From assembly GCF_000970345.1 (NCBI RefSeq), contig NZ_LAQU01000012.1, positions 62,001-126,000 of the forward strand: a stretch of DNA of 64,000 bases, written 5' to 3'. The position numbers and the translations under genes were made by a program. This stretch comes from Robbsia andropogonis. GTDB lineage: Bacteria; Pseudomonadota; Gammaproteobacteria; Burkholderiales; Burkholderiaceae. Positions 34,129-43,410 of the stretch are shown one piece after another; positions within the stretch are counted from its first letter, which is position 1, and the number at the start of each line of letters is the position of its first letter. The notes beneath the pieces are model-generated. The model searched no databases. It was not told the DNA's origin and was given only the letters and a program-made list of their open reading frames with translations.

Positions 34129-36843
34129 TCAAAAACGATAGGTGGCACCTATCTGGAACGTCCGTCCGATGTCGGTGTAGAGAGACTGGTCATAGCCAGT
34201 GTAATAGGGATAGCCTTGCCACTCGACGTCAAAAGGCGGCTTCTTGTCAGCTAGATTCGTGATGCCGCCATAAATGGTCCAGTGCTTGAAACCGCGATAC
34301 GTCGTGACCAGATTGAACTGGCTATACGATGCCACTTGTTTCGTACCGGGGTCACCGTACTCCTCGGCAATGGCATTGGTGTAAGGCCCCGTATATTGCC
34401 ACGTCAGCGTGGTGACGAATCGTTTGAATGCCCATGTCAGCGTGGTCGTGCCCTTCCAGCGCGGGTTACTGGCACCGAAAGGTTGATTCAATGCGTAGTT
34501 GTTCCCGGCGAAGTCCTGGACAGTGCCATCGGTGTTGTGCAACTTATAGTGCCAGACGTAGGCCCAATCGGCAGCAAGGGTGAACACACCGGCCGGGGAA
34601 CCCATGGTTTCGCGAAAGTTCATATCAAAGCCATCGGTGTCCAGCGATCCCAAGTTGACGAATGGCTGATTGATATAAGCAATGGCGCCGGTCGATGTGC
34701 GTACCACTGAATCCGGGTTGTTCGCAACGATCACGGCTTCCGGGTCGGCCGTGCCGATAACGTTATCGATAACCACCTTATAGAACGCGGCCCCGATATC
34801 GGTACTCCGGTTCGGCGACAGTTCGAATCCGAGGTTGTAGTTCTTCGTGCGCTCCGGTTTCAGGTTCGGATTGCCGTTGGTCTGCTCGGTCGTGAACGAG
34901 GTGGCACCACCACCTGGCGCATAGGGGTCGTACAGGTTCTGGTGACCGATGTATGTGGCTTGGGAGTTCTCGACAAGTGTGGGGGCACGGAAGCCGCGCG
35001 AATAAGAAGCGTACGCCGTGATCGCCTGCACGGGCTGGAAACGCAGCGCGAAACTCGGTGAGAAGGCGCCGCCGAAGTCACTGTAGTGATCGTATCGGCC
35101 CGCTTGGGTAAACACAAGGTTCCGCAATAGCGGAATCTGCGCCTGATAGAACAGTGCCGCAACGTTTCGCGAACCATCCACCGTTTGAATTTCCGCAGGG
35201 GCGACGATGCCCAATGACGAGTACGTCTGGGCATTGATCGTATCGCTTTCGTGGCGAAATTCGGTTCCCAGACCCAAGCCGACGTCACCCATGGGCAAGT
35301 GAAACAAATTCGTTGTCGACGTGGTTGCCTGGATCGAATCGACCTTCGAAATAGCCTGTTGATAGTCATTCTGGAACAGGCCGTTTTCGCCATTGGGCGT
35401 CAGGCTTGGATTCTGAAAGTCAAGTGTCCCATTGTTGATGATGCCGTTCAGGGCCGCGACATTGAACTGATTGTAATATGTCGTGTCGACAACGCTTTGC
35501 GAGTGCCCCGCATCGACGTTCCAATCCCAGTCGCCCGCCTTCGGCAGCGAATAGGATCCTTTCAAGCCTGCCGACGTCTTCCAGAACGTTGAAACCGTGT
35601 CGTTGCCAGTGATGGCGTTTGGAAAGGTGTAGTTCAGCGTCGACGGCACCCCATACGGGTTGTACGGATTGCTGGCCGGCACGACACGCGAGATCGGTGA
35701 CACCGAGTTCGTGGCGGGATCGTAGGCATTGGTCGAACTCGTCAATGACTGATAGCCGCCCCATTGAAGCGTTTCGTTACGGCTCGCCCACACATCGACG
35801 TAGGCTTGCGTGGTGTCATCAATGCGGAACGTGCCTCGCGCCTTCGCATTCAAACGTGTTGTAGACGGCATCAACGACACCGCTTGGCTATTTTTGTAGG
35901 AGCAAGATGCACCGGACGTCAGTGCTGACGAACTGCCCGGCGGGCAGGGTGACAAGGCGGCAGTCGAACCGTCCGGCAAAGTGAAATAGGATGCACGCTG
36001 GTTCGGAGGAGCATTCGAGCCGCCAGGGTATTCGCTGAAATCACCGTTCGCCGTCATGTCCCGGTCCGCCAGCGAAGAGCCCGAGTCGCGATACCAGCTT
36101 GCCGCACCAGTGAAGTTCCATCCGTCGGTGTTGACATTGCCCTTACCCGCCAGCACGCTGAAGTTGCCTACACCATCACCGGGATGTTGCGCTTTACCGA
36201 GGTTGCCGTCGATTTGCAAGCCTTGGAAGTTCTTTTTCGTAATGATATTGACAACACCGGCAATTGCGTCAGATCCGTATTGGGAGACGGCGCCAGTCTT
36301 CACCACTTCTATGCGATCGACCATATTCAAAGGAATCGAATTGATATCAAAGAAGGTATCGGTGAAGTTGACGGCCTTCGCATAGTTCGCCACGCGTTGT
36401 CCATCAACCAGCACAAGGGTGTACTTCTCGCTCAGGCCCCGGAGTGCAATGCCGGCGCCTCCAGGCGCCGTCGTACTGCTCGTTGCTTGCGACCAACTGC
36501 TCGCGGAATTGGCCGACATGCTGCGCAGATAGTCTGCCACTGTCGTATAACCCGAAGCTTGAATCTCTCGTGCCGTCACCGTTTGTACTTCGGTACTCCC
36601 GACCTTGTCAGATGTCCGAATCAATGACCCTGTCACTTGTACGGTCTGGAGCTTGCTGACAGGCGTGGATGTTGGGGTGCTAGCACTCTTCTTCGAAGCC
36701 GGTGTGCCACTTGTCGCATCGGTGGTACTGGTGTCGGTGCTTGCCCCAGTCGCGGGAATAGCGGTTTGCGCATACGCAACCGACGTCATTGCAGCACCAA
36801 ACAGCAATTCTGCGTAGAGAATGCGTTTGATCGCCGAAACCAT
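34129..36843 (-). CDS. TonB-dependent outer-membrane receptor
   Basis: 904 residues from the ATG at 36843, which gives a signal peptide (residues about 8-26, ending SVAYAQ); the frame upstream to 36924 is not needed. A Ser/Thr-rich linker is followed by the plug domain (TVTAREIQASGYTTVADYLR, GIALRGLSEKYTLVLVDGQR, VDRIEVVKTGAVSQYGSDAI, GVVNIITKK) and a 22-strand-type barrel. The barrel includes FRAPTLVENSQ and ends in the terminal strand RTFQIGATYRF. It imports scarce ligands across the outer membrane. It is divergent from exbB-exbD-tonB-opp, so a peptide, siderophore-peptide or similar ligand is likely (inference). Family certain, ligand unknown. Confidence 0.93.
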   Translation of the reverse strand: MVSAIKRILYAELLFGAAMTSVAYAQTAIPATGASTDTSTTDATSGTPASKKSASTPTSTPVSKLQTVQVTGSLIRTSDKVGSTEVQTVTAREIQASGYTTVADYLRSMSANSASSWSQATSSTTAPGGAGIALRGLSEKYTLVLVDGQRVANYAKAVNFTDTFFDINSIPLNMVDRIEVVKTGAVSQYGSDAIAGVVNIITKKNFQGLQIDGNLGKAQHPGDGVGNFSVLAGKGNVNTDGWNFTGAASWYRDSGSSLADRDMTANGDFSEYPGGSNAPPNQRASYFTLPDGSTAALSPCPPGSSSALTSGASCSYKNSQAVSLMPSTTRLNAKARGTFRIDDTTQAYVDVWASRNETLQWGGYQSLTSSTNAYDPATNSVSPISRVVPASNPYNPYGVPSTLNYTFPNAITGNDTVSTFWKTSAGLKGSYSLPKAGDWDWNVDAGHSQSVVDTTYYNQFNVAALNGIINNGTLDFQNPSLTPNGENGLFQNDYQQAISKVDSIQATTSTTNLFHLPMGDVGLGLGTEFRHESDTINAQTYSSLGIVAPAEIQTVDGSRNVAALFYQAQIPLLRNLVFTQAGRYDHYSDFGGAFSPSFALRFQPVQAITAYASYSRGFRAPTLVENSQATYIGHQNLYDPYAPGGGATSFTTEQTNGNPNLKPERTKNYNLGFELSPNRSTDIGAAFYKVVIDNVIGTADPEAVIVANNPDSVVRTSTGAIAYINQPFVNLGSLDTDGFDMNFRETMGSPAGVFTLAADWAYVWHYKLHNTDGTVQDFAGNNYALNQPFGASNPRWKGTTTLTWAFKRFVTTLTWQYTGPYTNAIAEEYGDPGTKQVASYSQFNLVTTYRGFKHWTIYGGITNLADKKPPFDVEWQGYPYYTGYDQSLYTDIGRTFQIGATYRF

Positions 36844-37700
36844 TTTCTTCTGTCTCACGCACCACCCCTTCTGATGATCTGGCAATTTTTGATCGTCCCC
36901 CAGCCTGACCACTTCATAGCGCATGAACGCGACCTGACGGCGTTCGCGTCCGTTTTAACCCTACTAGTGCTGGGTAATTCGTGAACGCGAATCGTGATTT
37001 GCTGGATGAACGCACACTTGGCATCCCTGCTTTCTCGACCGCATCGAGAGGATGCCGATCCCGGAATTGGTCGCATCCAGAGCATGAGCTGTGCCATACA
37101 GCCCTCCAGCGATCTGCAATCCTGATCACTTGGCGTAAATTTTTTTGAGCTAAGTAAATGAAATATTTAGTTATACAAGGTTAGAAATATTTTTTTAGGA
37201 AATTATTCACAAGACAAATAGGAACGATCTTTACCACAAACCAATAATAATAAAAGATGGTTTAGTAATTTCATATTGATATACTCGCTGATATCTCAGC
37301 ACTATTTTGTGGCGTAATAATTTTGTAAAAAAAACCAACCATAACTATAAAAGAAGTAAATTTACGCCTGCAACGCTTTCATTGAAAAACATATGAAAGT
37401 TTTAGGCATGACAATAAAATAATAGGAAAAACTTATATATATATTTGATAAGTATATATATTTTTACTTTACGCACTAGCAAAAAGTTGTACTTTTCACT
37501 ACCTCAGTGCATTTATTGATGTAAGCATTGGGATGCACCAAAACAGAATCAACGAATTCGCATTTATCGTTATACAATTGATTACAATTTGGTCTAAATC
37601 ATCGCTTTTTCGCGGCAAAAGAATTTGCTTTATCAATATATCGAATTCGTATTCGCCACCACACCAAGGACTTGCATTATTTGAAAGGATAGAAAGAGAT

Positions 37701-37736
37701 ATGAAAGTAAGAAATCTGGCACAGACGATGCTTTAG
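37701..37736 (+). other. Possible 11-codon leader peptide upstream of exbB
   Basis: ATG to TAG encoding MKVRNLAQTML, preceded by an A/G-rich stretch (GAAAGGATAGAAAGAGAT) that could serve as ribosome site. A stable hairpin begins at its stop codon. The arrangement resembles a translated leader coupled to an RNA structure in front of exbB. The codons show no run of one amino acid. Speculative. Confidence 0.3.
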
Positions 37737-37768
37737 ACGGGCACCAGACGATGCTGTCTATTCCCGTC
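37736..37768 (+). promoter_or_regulatory. Nested hairpin in the exbB leader
   Basis: Outer stem GACGGG (37736-37741) pairs with CCCGTC (37763-37768). Inside it, AGAC (37746-37749) pairs with GTCT (37756-37759) around GATGCT. The word CAGACGATGCT occurs twice (in the small frame and again in the loop). No U-run follows, so it is not an intrinsic terminator. It may affect message stability or translation. Confidence 0.4.
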
Positions 37769-37833
37769 GTTCGTTGACGTGCGATCGATTTTGGTTCGCA
37801 TTCAATCTGACTTTGTCCTAACCGGAGTCCGCA

Positions 37834-38445
37834 GTGCTGCAAACCTTGATCCAGTATTCCGCCCAGTCGCTGGGCTTGATTCCCGTGCTGGCGCTGATCT
37901 TTTTGTTAGGAGTCGCCGTCATCATTGAACGACTTGCGTTCTTCTCGCATGCTGTTTTCAGCGGCAAAACGATCGAACACGATCTGAAGTTACTCAGCGA
38001 ACACAATACGGAAGATGCAGAGAAGCTGGTCGCGCACTATGCGCGTTCGGTGCAGACGGAACTCTTGCGCTCGGCGATCAAGATGAATGGGCGCACGGAA
38101 GAAGCTGTGGAACGCGAAATCGAAGAAACCATCATGTTTCAAATGCCCCGTCTTGATCGCAATCTGTGGATCCTCGATACCGCCGTCACGCTAGGGCCAT
38201 TACTCGGCTTGCTCGGAACGATTTTCGGGATGGTGCAATCTTTCAATGTGCTGGGTGCGAGCGGCACGGCGAACCCGAATGGCGTGACGGGCGGCATCGG
38301 ACACGCATTGACCGCAACAGCCTGCGGTCTCTTGATCGCGATCGTCTGCGTGATCTTCTTGAACTATTTCAACAAACGTATCCGCATGACGGTCAATCAG
38401 TTTGACTTGATCAAGTCGATGCTTGTCTCTCGCTTTTCTGTGTGA
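37834..38445 (+). CDS. exbB: ExbB, MotA/TolQ/ExbB proton channel protein
   Basis: A 203-residue inner-membrane protein of the energy-transducing complex that powers TonB. The first helix (LGLIPVLALIFLLGVAVIIERL) is followed by a cytoplasmic loop and two helices. It has the family signature LDTAVTLGPLLGLLGTIFGM, then GGIGHALTATACGLLIAIVC. The start is GTG at 37834 with GGAG upstream. It is the first gene of exbB-exbD-tonB-opp, divergent from a TonB-dependent receptor, so this is probably a dedicated rather than general TonB system. Confidence 0.95.
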   Translation: MLQTLIQYSAQSLGLIPVLALIFLLGVAVIIERLAFFSHAVFSGKTIEHDLKLLSEHNTEDAEKLVAHYARSVQTELLRSAIKMNGRTEEAVEREIEETIMFQMPRLDRNLWILDTAVTLGPLLGLLGTIFGMVQSFNVLGASGTANPNGVTGGIGHALTATACGLLIAIVCVIFLNYFNKRIRMTVNQFDLIKSMLVSRFSV

Positions 38446-38511
38446 ATGCACGACGTTGCAAAGGCACCCCTGCGATGCAAAAGCCGAACCATTGAGATAG
38501 AGAGGCCGTAG

Positions 38512-38931
38512 ATGCGAAATCACCGCAGTCATTACCTGGGCGCGGAAGAGAAGGCACGAATCGAGATCATTCCGATGATTGACATCATGATGTTTCTGCT
38601 CGTGTTCTTCATGTTGGCAACACTGAAGATGATTCAGGGTGCCGGTATCAAATTGGATCTTCCCCAGTCAAGTACCGCTCAGCAATTACAAGAAACCGTC
38701 AAAGTGTCAATTGGCGTTACCAAGACAGGCGGCCTCTTTATGGATGGCAAACCAGTTGATGCAGTTACGCTTAATACGCAACTAAAGTCTCTCGAAGCAA
38801 CAAACAAGGAAGTCGACGTCGCCATCGCTGGCGACGAAGGCGTCGATTACAAGAAGATCATCGGCGTGATGGACATCGTACGCACCGCCGGAATCAGCTC
38901 GGTCGCCTTGGTTACTAATCCGGCTCCATGA
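38512..38931 (+). CDS. exbD: ExbD/TolR family protein
   Basis: A 139-residue single-span inner-membrane protein with a periplasmic domain. The helix IIPMIDIMMFLLVFFMLATL contains the essential proton-path aspartate of ExbD/TolR. The C-terminal part ends in the VDYKKIIGVMDIVRTAG motif. It works with ExbB to pass proton-motive force to TonB. GAGAGG precedes the ATG. Its TGA overlaps the ATG of tonB (ATGA, 38928-38931). Confidence 0.95.
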   Translation: MRNHRSHYLGAEEKARIEIIPMIDIMMFLLVFFMLATLKMIQGAGIKLDLPQSSTAQQLQETVKVSIGVTKTGGLFMDGKPVDAVTLNTQLKSLEATNKEVDVAIAGDEGVDYKKIIGVMDIVRTAGISSVALVTNPAP

Positions 38932-39708
38932 GCCAATTGCATACCATGACCGACTTGTCCAAGATAAACGGCAATCGACTGGGCGGCGCACTTTGGGCGT
39001 TGCACGCCGAGGCGACAAGGCCCAATCACCGCACGATGGTCCTGGCGGTCATCGGCGCGATGATTGTTGAGGGCCTGATCGTCCTCGGCGTGTCACATGT
39101 CCACGTCGTGCCACCGCCGGCACCGCGGACGATGCGCGTGACCATGCCACCACCACCTCCACCCGTAGTCAAAAAGCTGGAGCCGGCGCCGACGCCCGTG
39201 ACGCCGAAACCGCCGTCAAAGACGCCCCCGGCCAGACCCGCGCCGGCCCTGAAGCCCGCCGTAATACCGGCCGCCCGTCATCCCGCGGTGCACGCCCCCC
39301 CCCCTGGCCACCGCTCCGGCCTATGCCGCGCCGACGCCGCCAACCGCTGCGGCGGCACCGCCCGCGCCACCGACCCCTGTGGCGGTACCGACGCCGACGC
39401 CGGCACCGCCCGCCTTGCATGGCGTGGTCGACGGGCGCGGTCACTGTCAGTCCGTTGAACCGACGATTCCCAAGGCTGCGTTGCAGCGCGGCATCTCGTC
39501 GGACGTTACCGCACATCTGACCATCAATCCGGATGGCAGTATCGGCAATGTCACAATAGTGCGCGCCTCGCCTCCGACAACGGTATTCAATGAAGCAGTG
39601 ATCACGGCAGCGAAAGCCTATAAGTGCCAGAAAAATGCGACATCGTACGTGGGTGAGGTTGTATTTTCTTTCAAGACAACTTCCGGAAGCGATGACGACG
39701 ACCAATAA
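38928..39708 (+). pseudogene. tonB: TonB energy transducer, frameshifted at a C10 tract (possibly phase-variable)
   Basis: The first frame (38928-39458) has the TonB architecture: cytoplasmic head, membrane anchor (MVLAVIGAMIVEGLIVLGV) and a Pro-rich spacer. After the run of ten C at 39295-39304 it loses the Pro pattern and becomes Cys/Arg-rich. The +1 frame continues the Pro/Ala spacer (PTPPTAAAAPPAPPTPVAVP) and then gives a normal TonB C-terminal domain (IPKAALQRGISSDVTAHLTI, NEAVITAAKAYKC, GEVVFSFK) ending at 39708. With nine C the gene would encode one 259-residue protein. A homopolymer of this length is prone to slippage, so phase variation, transcriptional slippage or a read error are all possible. 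Confidence 0.9.
39295..39304 (+). repeat. Homopolymer of ten C inside tonB
   Basis: The run is preceded by G at 39294 and followed by TGG. It is exactly where the TonB reading frame switches. Nine C (or twelve) would restore the frame. It is the longest homopolymer I noticed inside a gene in this window. Confidence 0.95.
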
Positions 39709-39834
39709 GTAGGCGGCGCGTCAATTCACGCGTGAAGACCACCCCGGCATCGCCGGTTTTGGCATGCCGGTGCAAATGCAGAAGCCGTACCTCACCTCCC
39801 CCCGTGAGACGGTTGCAAAATAGAGGAAAGTCGT

Positions 39835-41475
39835 ATGAATAATGTGTTGTATCGACGAAGGTGCGGCATCGGCACCGGTACCGTGTGTGCGCTGACGACG
39901 TTATTGATGGGGCTGAGCCACTTGGCATCGGGAGCAACGATTCCACCCGGAACCCAGCTTGCCGCACAACAGACACTCGTGCGCAATATAGGCAGCGAGG
40001 TTGAGACGCTCGATCCGAATATTGCGGAATCCGTGCCCGCGCATACCGTCACGGAAGACTTGTTCGAAGGCTTGACAGCTAACGACAATCACGGCGCGAT
40101 CGTACCTGGCATCGCTGAAACATGGGAACAGAAAGATGCCGACACCTGGATCTTTCATCTTCGCAAGAATGCGAAATGGTCGAATGGCGATTCGCTTGTA
40201 GCGGGGGATTTTGTCTACGGGATGCAACGTCTAGTCGATCCGAAAACCGCCTCGCCCTACGCAACGGCATACGGTGTGTTCTTGCTGAACGGCCTTGATG
40301 TCGCCGCAGGCAAGAAACCTCCGTCAGCCTTGGGCGTGCGGGCAATCGACACGCACACGCTGGAGATCAAAACACCGAATCCAGTGCCATTTCTACCGGC
40401 GTTGATGGCAAATACCAATTTAGGCCCGATCAATGCCGCAATAGTGAAGAAGTTTGGCGAAAACTGGACAAAGCCAGGCAATATAGTCAGTGACGGCGCC
40501 TACATGCTGAAGTCGTGGACCGTCAACGATCGGATCGTCGTAGTCAAGAATCCCTATTATTGGGATGCGGCGAACGTGCAGTTATCACAAGTGACCTATT
40601 TGCCGGTCGAGAACGAAGACACCGACGTGAAAATGTATCAGTCGGGTGCGAACGATTGGGTGTATGAATTGCCGCCGGGTTCGTATGAACGGATGAAGCA
40701 GCAATACCCAAAGGAAATACATAATAACGCGATGTTGGGTTTGCGTTATTTTTCCCTGAATGCCGCGGACCCTCTTCTCAAAGACGTGCGTGTCCGGGAA
40801 GCCTTGTCAATGGTGATCGACCGCGATCTGCTGGTAAAACGGGTATTAGCGGATGGTCAGATTCCAATGTATGGCCTGATTGTCCCAGGCACGATCGGGG
40901 CGGATGTAACGCGCTATCCCTGGGCTGACTGGCCGATGTCAAAACGCGTCGCGGAAGCCAAAAAGCTTCTGAGCGAAGCCGGCGTAGCGGCGGGCACGAC
41001 CTTGCATATCGCATATAACACCAGCGAAGGAAACAAGCGTCTAACGATCTTCATGGCGTCAGAGTGGAAAAGCAAACTCGGATTGAATGCACAGGTCGAT
41101 GCGATGGAATTTCGCGTACTGTTGAAACAACGTCATACCGGTCAATATCAGGTTGCGCGCAACGGTTGGATTGGCGATTACAACGACGCCAGTACATTCC
41201 TGACGTTGGTTGCCTGCCATTCCGATCAGAACGACTCGAACTACTGCGACCCGAAAGCCCAGAAACTGCTGGATCAGGCCTCTGCATCGAACGATCTCGT
41301 CTTGCGGAGTAAGCTGCAGACTCAGGCAGCCGACGCGATCATGGACGGTTATCCGATCATTGCGCTCTCTCAATATACGATACCTCGTCTGGTCAAGCCA
41401 TATGTCGGCGGCTATACCGATGACAATATGCTGGACCGTTTCCGCGGCAAAGATTTGTACATCCTGAAGCACTAG
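39835..41475 (+). CDS. oppA: Oligopeptide ABC transporter substrate-binding protein (OppA type)
   Basis: A 546-residue periplasmic SBP family 5 protein. It has a signal peptide (TVCALTTLLMGLSHLASGA, no lipobox). Typical motifs are ETLDPNIAESVPAHTVTEDL, then ESW-like AETWEQKDADTWIFHLRKNA, KWSNGDSLVAGDFVYGMQRL, and GAYMLKSW. The C-terminal lobe has DYNDASTFL followed by a Cys pair (VACHSDQNDSNYCDP). OppA-like proteins bind peptides for the ABC permease encoded next. GAGGAAAG lies before the ATG. It follows tonB by about 126 bp, which links inner-membrane peptide import with a TonB system. Confidence 0.94.
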   Translation: MNNVLYRRRCGIGTGTVCALTTLLMGLSHLASGATIPPGTQLAAQQTLVRNIGSEVETLDPNIAESVPAHTVTEDLFEGLTANDNHGAIVPGIAETWEQKDADTWIFHLRKNAKWSNGDSLVAGDFVYGMQRLVDPKTASPYATAYGVFLLNGLDVAAGKKPPSALGVRAIDTHTLEIKTPNPVPFLPALMANTNLGPINAAIVKKFGENWTKPGNIVSDGAYMLKSWTVNDRIVVVKNPYYWDAANVQLSQVTYLPVENEDTDVKMYQSGANDWVYELPPGSYERMKQQYPKEIHNNAMLGLRYFSLNAADPLLKDVRVREALSMVIDRDLLVKRVLADGQIPMYGLIVPGTIGADVTRYPWADWPMSKRVAEAKKLLSEAGVAAGTTLHIAYNTSEGNKRLTIFMASEWKSKLGLNAQVDAMEFRVLLKQRHTGQYQVARNGWIGDYNDASTFLTLVACHSDQNDSNYCDPKAQKLLDQASASNDLVLRSKLQTQAADAIMDGYPIIALSQYTIPRLVKPYVGGYTDDNMLDRFRGKDLYILKH

Positions 41476-41553
41476 CGATTATTGGGATATACGCCGACGG
41501 GCATGAGAGCGCTAGCGGGTCGGCGCCGACATGTTTCCGTCGCTGGAGGTGTT

Positions 41554-42474
41554 ATGTGGGCTTATACATTACGGCGCGTGCTTTTCACGGTCCCGACATT
41601 ATTGATCGTCATCACGATCTGTTATCTCTTGCTGCATGCCACACCGGGCGGACCCTTCGACGGCGACCGCAAAGTGTCGGCCGCCGTGCTGGCAAATCTG
41701 CAAGCTAAATATCATCTCGATCAACCGTTATGGAAGCAGTACCTGCTCTATCTGTGGAGCTTGTTGCATGGTGATCTGGGAGCATCTTTTCGGTATGCCG
41801 ACTGGAGCGTGAATGCATTGGTGCGTCAGGCCTTCCCCGTGTCGTTGACGATCGGTAGCGTGTCGATGTTGCTTTCGATCCTGCTCGGCATCGCGTTAGG
41901 CATGTATGCCGCCTTGTATCGTAATGGCCCGATCGATTATCTGTTGATGGTGGTTAGCAACGCCGGCAGTGCCTTTCCCTCCTTCGTCATCGGCCCCGTC
42001 TTGATCCTGGTCTTTGCGATTATGCTGAAATGGTTTCCCGCGGGCGGTTGGGACAACTTCGACGTGCGGTATATGGTGTTGCCGGTCGCATTGCTGACAA
42101 TCATCAATATCGCGACGATCGGCCGCGTGGCCCGTGCGAGTCTGATCGAGGTGATGCATGCGAACTACATTCGAACGGCATTTTCCAAAGGATTGCCGCG
42201 GCGGACCGTCGTGCTGCGACATGCCTTGCGGCCAATGCTGATTCCCGTGGTGTCCGTGTTGGGCCCCTTGGCAATCTCGTCAATCACCGCGGCGGTAGTG
42301 ACCGAATCGGTGTTTTCGCTGCCGGGTTTGGGCAAACTGATCGTCAACGGCGCCGCGAACCGAGACTACACCCTGGTGTTGGGTCTTGTCGTGTTGGTGA
42401 CCGTCGTCGCGGTGCTTTTGAATCTTGTGGTCGATCTCGCCTATGCGTGGCTTGATCCGAAGATCCGCTATTGA
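41554..42474 (+). CDS. oppB: Oligopeptide ABC transporter permease (OppB type)
   Basis: 306 residues from the ATG at 41554, chosen for the GGAGGTGTT ribosome site; the frame opens at 41482. It has six membrane helices. The family motifs are YLLLHATPGGPFDGDRKVS, LGASFRYADWSVNALVRQAF, and the EAA loop RTAFSKGLPRRTVVLRHALR. The typical GLGKLIVNGAANRDYTLVLG lies near the end. It forms the inner-membrane channel with OppC. Confidence 0.94.
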   Translation: MWAYTLRRVLFTVPTLLIVITICYLLLHATPGGPFDGDRKVSAAVLANLQAKYHLDQPLWKQYLLYLWSLLHGDLGASFRYADWSVNALVRQAFPVSLTIGSVSMLLSILLGIALGMYAALYRNGPIDYLLMVVSNAGSAFPSFVIGPVLILVFAIMLKWFPAGGWDNFDVRYMVLPVALLTIINIATIGRVARASLIEVMHANYIRTAFSKGLPRRTVVLRHALRPMLIPVVSVLGPLAISSITAAVVTESVFSLPGLGKLIVNGAANRDYTLVLGLVVLVTVVAVLLNLVVDLAYAWLDPKIRY

Positions 42475-42487
42475 GGCCTCAAGCAAG

Positions 42488-43405
42488 ATGAAAACTCATG
42501 CGAAGCAGCGTGCCGTGGTACCGGCATTGACCGCTGCAGCGAATGCCCTGCCCGCCCCGGAACGAAGTCCCTGGCAAGATGCACGTCGTCGCTTTGGCCG
42601 CAACCGTGCGGCCGTCGTCAGCGTCGTCGTCTTGATCGTCATAACGGTCGCCTGTATCGTCGGCCCGATGTTGTTGCCGAATGATTTCGAGACGTCTGAC
42701 TGGAACGCGATCAACGCCACGCCCGAGTGGACGGCGTGGCATCTTTTTGGTACCGATGAAAACGGCCGCGATTTGCTGGTACGATGCTTGATCGGCGGAC
42801 GCGTTTCCTTGCTGGTGGGTGCCCTGGGCACTATCACATCGGTCGCCCTGGGCATACTATGGGGTGCGGTCGCTGGCTTCGTAGGCGGGCGCGTCGACAA
42901 TCTGATGATGCGCTTCATTGACATGATGTATGCGATTCCCTACCTGCTGATCGCAATCTTGATGGTGACGTTGCTGGGTCGGAACTTCTATCTTGTCGTG
43001 CTGACCATCACCGTGTTCTCGTGGATGGATATGGCCCGAGTGGTAAGGGGGCAAACGCTGGCGATCCGCTCGAAGGAATACGTAGAGGCGGCGCGTGCAA
43101 TCGGTGTGTCGACGTCAGGAATAATCTGGCGCCATGTGATTCCCAATCTGCTCGGCATCGTAGCGATCTACACGACGGTGACCGTGCCAGGCGTGATCTT
43201 GACTGAATCAGTGCTGTCTTTTCTCGGCCTGGGCGTTCAGGAGCCGATGACCAGTTGGGGTGTCCTGATTCAAGATGGCGTTGCATCGATGAGTGCGGCA
43301 CCATGGACGTTATTGTTCCCAGCGTCGTTATTGTCGGCCACCTTGTATTGCATCAATTTCGTCGGCGATGGAATGCGTGATGCTCTTGATCCGAAGGAAC
43401 GGTAA
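42488..43405 (+). CDS. oppC: Oligopeptide ABC transporter permease (OppC type)
   Basis: 305 residues from the ATG at 42488, 13 bp after oppB; the frame opens at 42425, inside oppB. The N-terminal OppC segment (SPWQDARRRFGRNRAAVVSV) precedes the first helix. HLFGTDENGRDLLVRCLIGG is the classic OppC/DppC motif, and the EAA loop is EAARAIGVSTSGIIWRHVIP. LGLGVQEPMTSWGVLIQDG and the terminal GDGMRDALDPK are also standard. Confidence 0.95.
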   Translation: MKTHAKQRAVVPALTAAANALPAPERSPWQDARRRFGRNRAAVVSVVVLIVITVACIVGPMLLPNDFETSDWNAINATPEWTAWHLFGTDENGRDLLVRCLIGGRVSLLVGALGTITSVALGILWGAVAGFVGGRVDNLMMRFIDMMYAIPYLLIAILMVTLLGRNFYLVVLTITVFSWMDMARVVRGQTLAIRSKEYVEAARAIGVSTSGIIWRHVIPNLLGIVAIYTTVTVPGVILTESVLSFLGLGVQEPMTSWGVLIQDGVASMSAAPWTLLFPASLLSATLYCINFVGDGMRDALDPKER

Positions 43406-43410
43406 GCGCC

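Larger units (their letters stand above)
36844..37833. other. Long AT-rich divergent regulatory region
   Basis: 990 bp between the receptor gene and exbB. The stretch about 37130-37500 is extremely AT-rich for this genome, with long A and T runs and alternating TATATA blocks (near 37434-37462). This suggests curved DNA, H-NS-type silencing, or acquired DNA. A small frame (37701-37736) and a hairpin (37736-37768) lie near exbB. No Fur box (GATAAT-type repeats) was recognised. No longer gene is credible. Confidence 0.6.
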
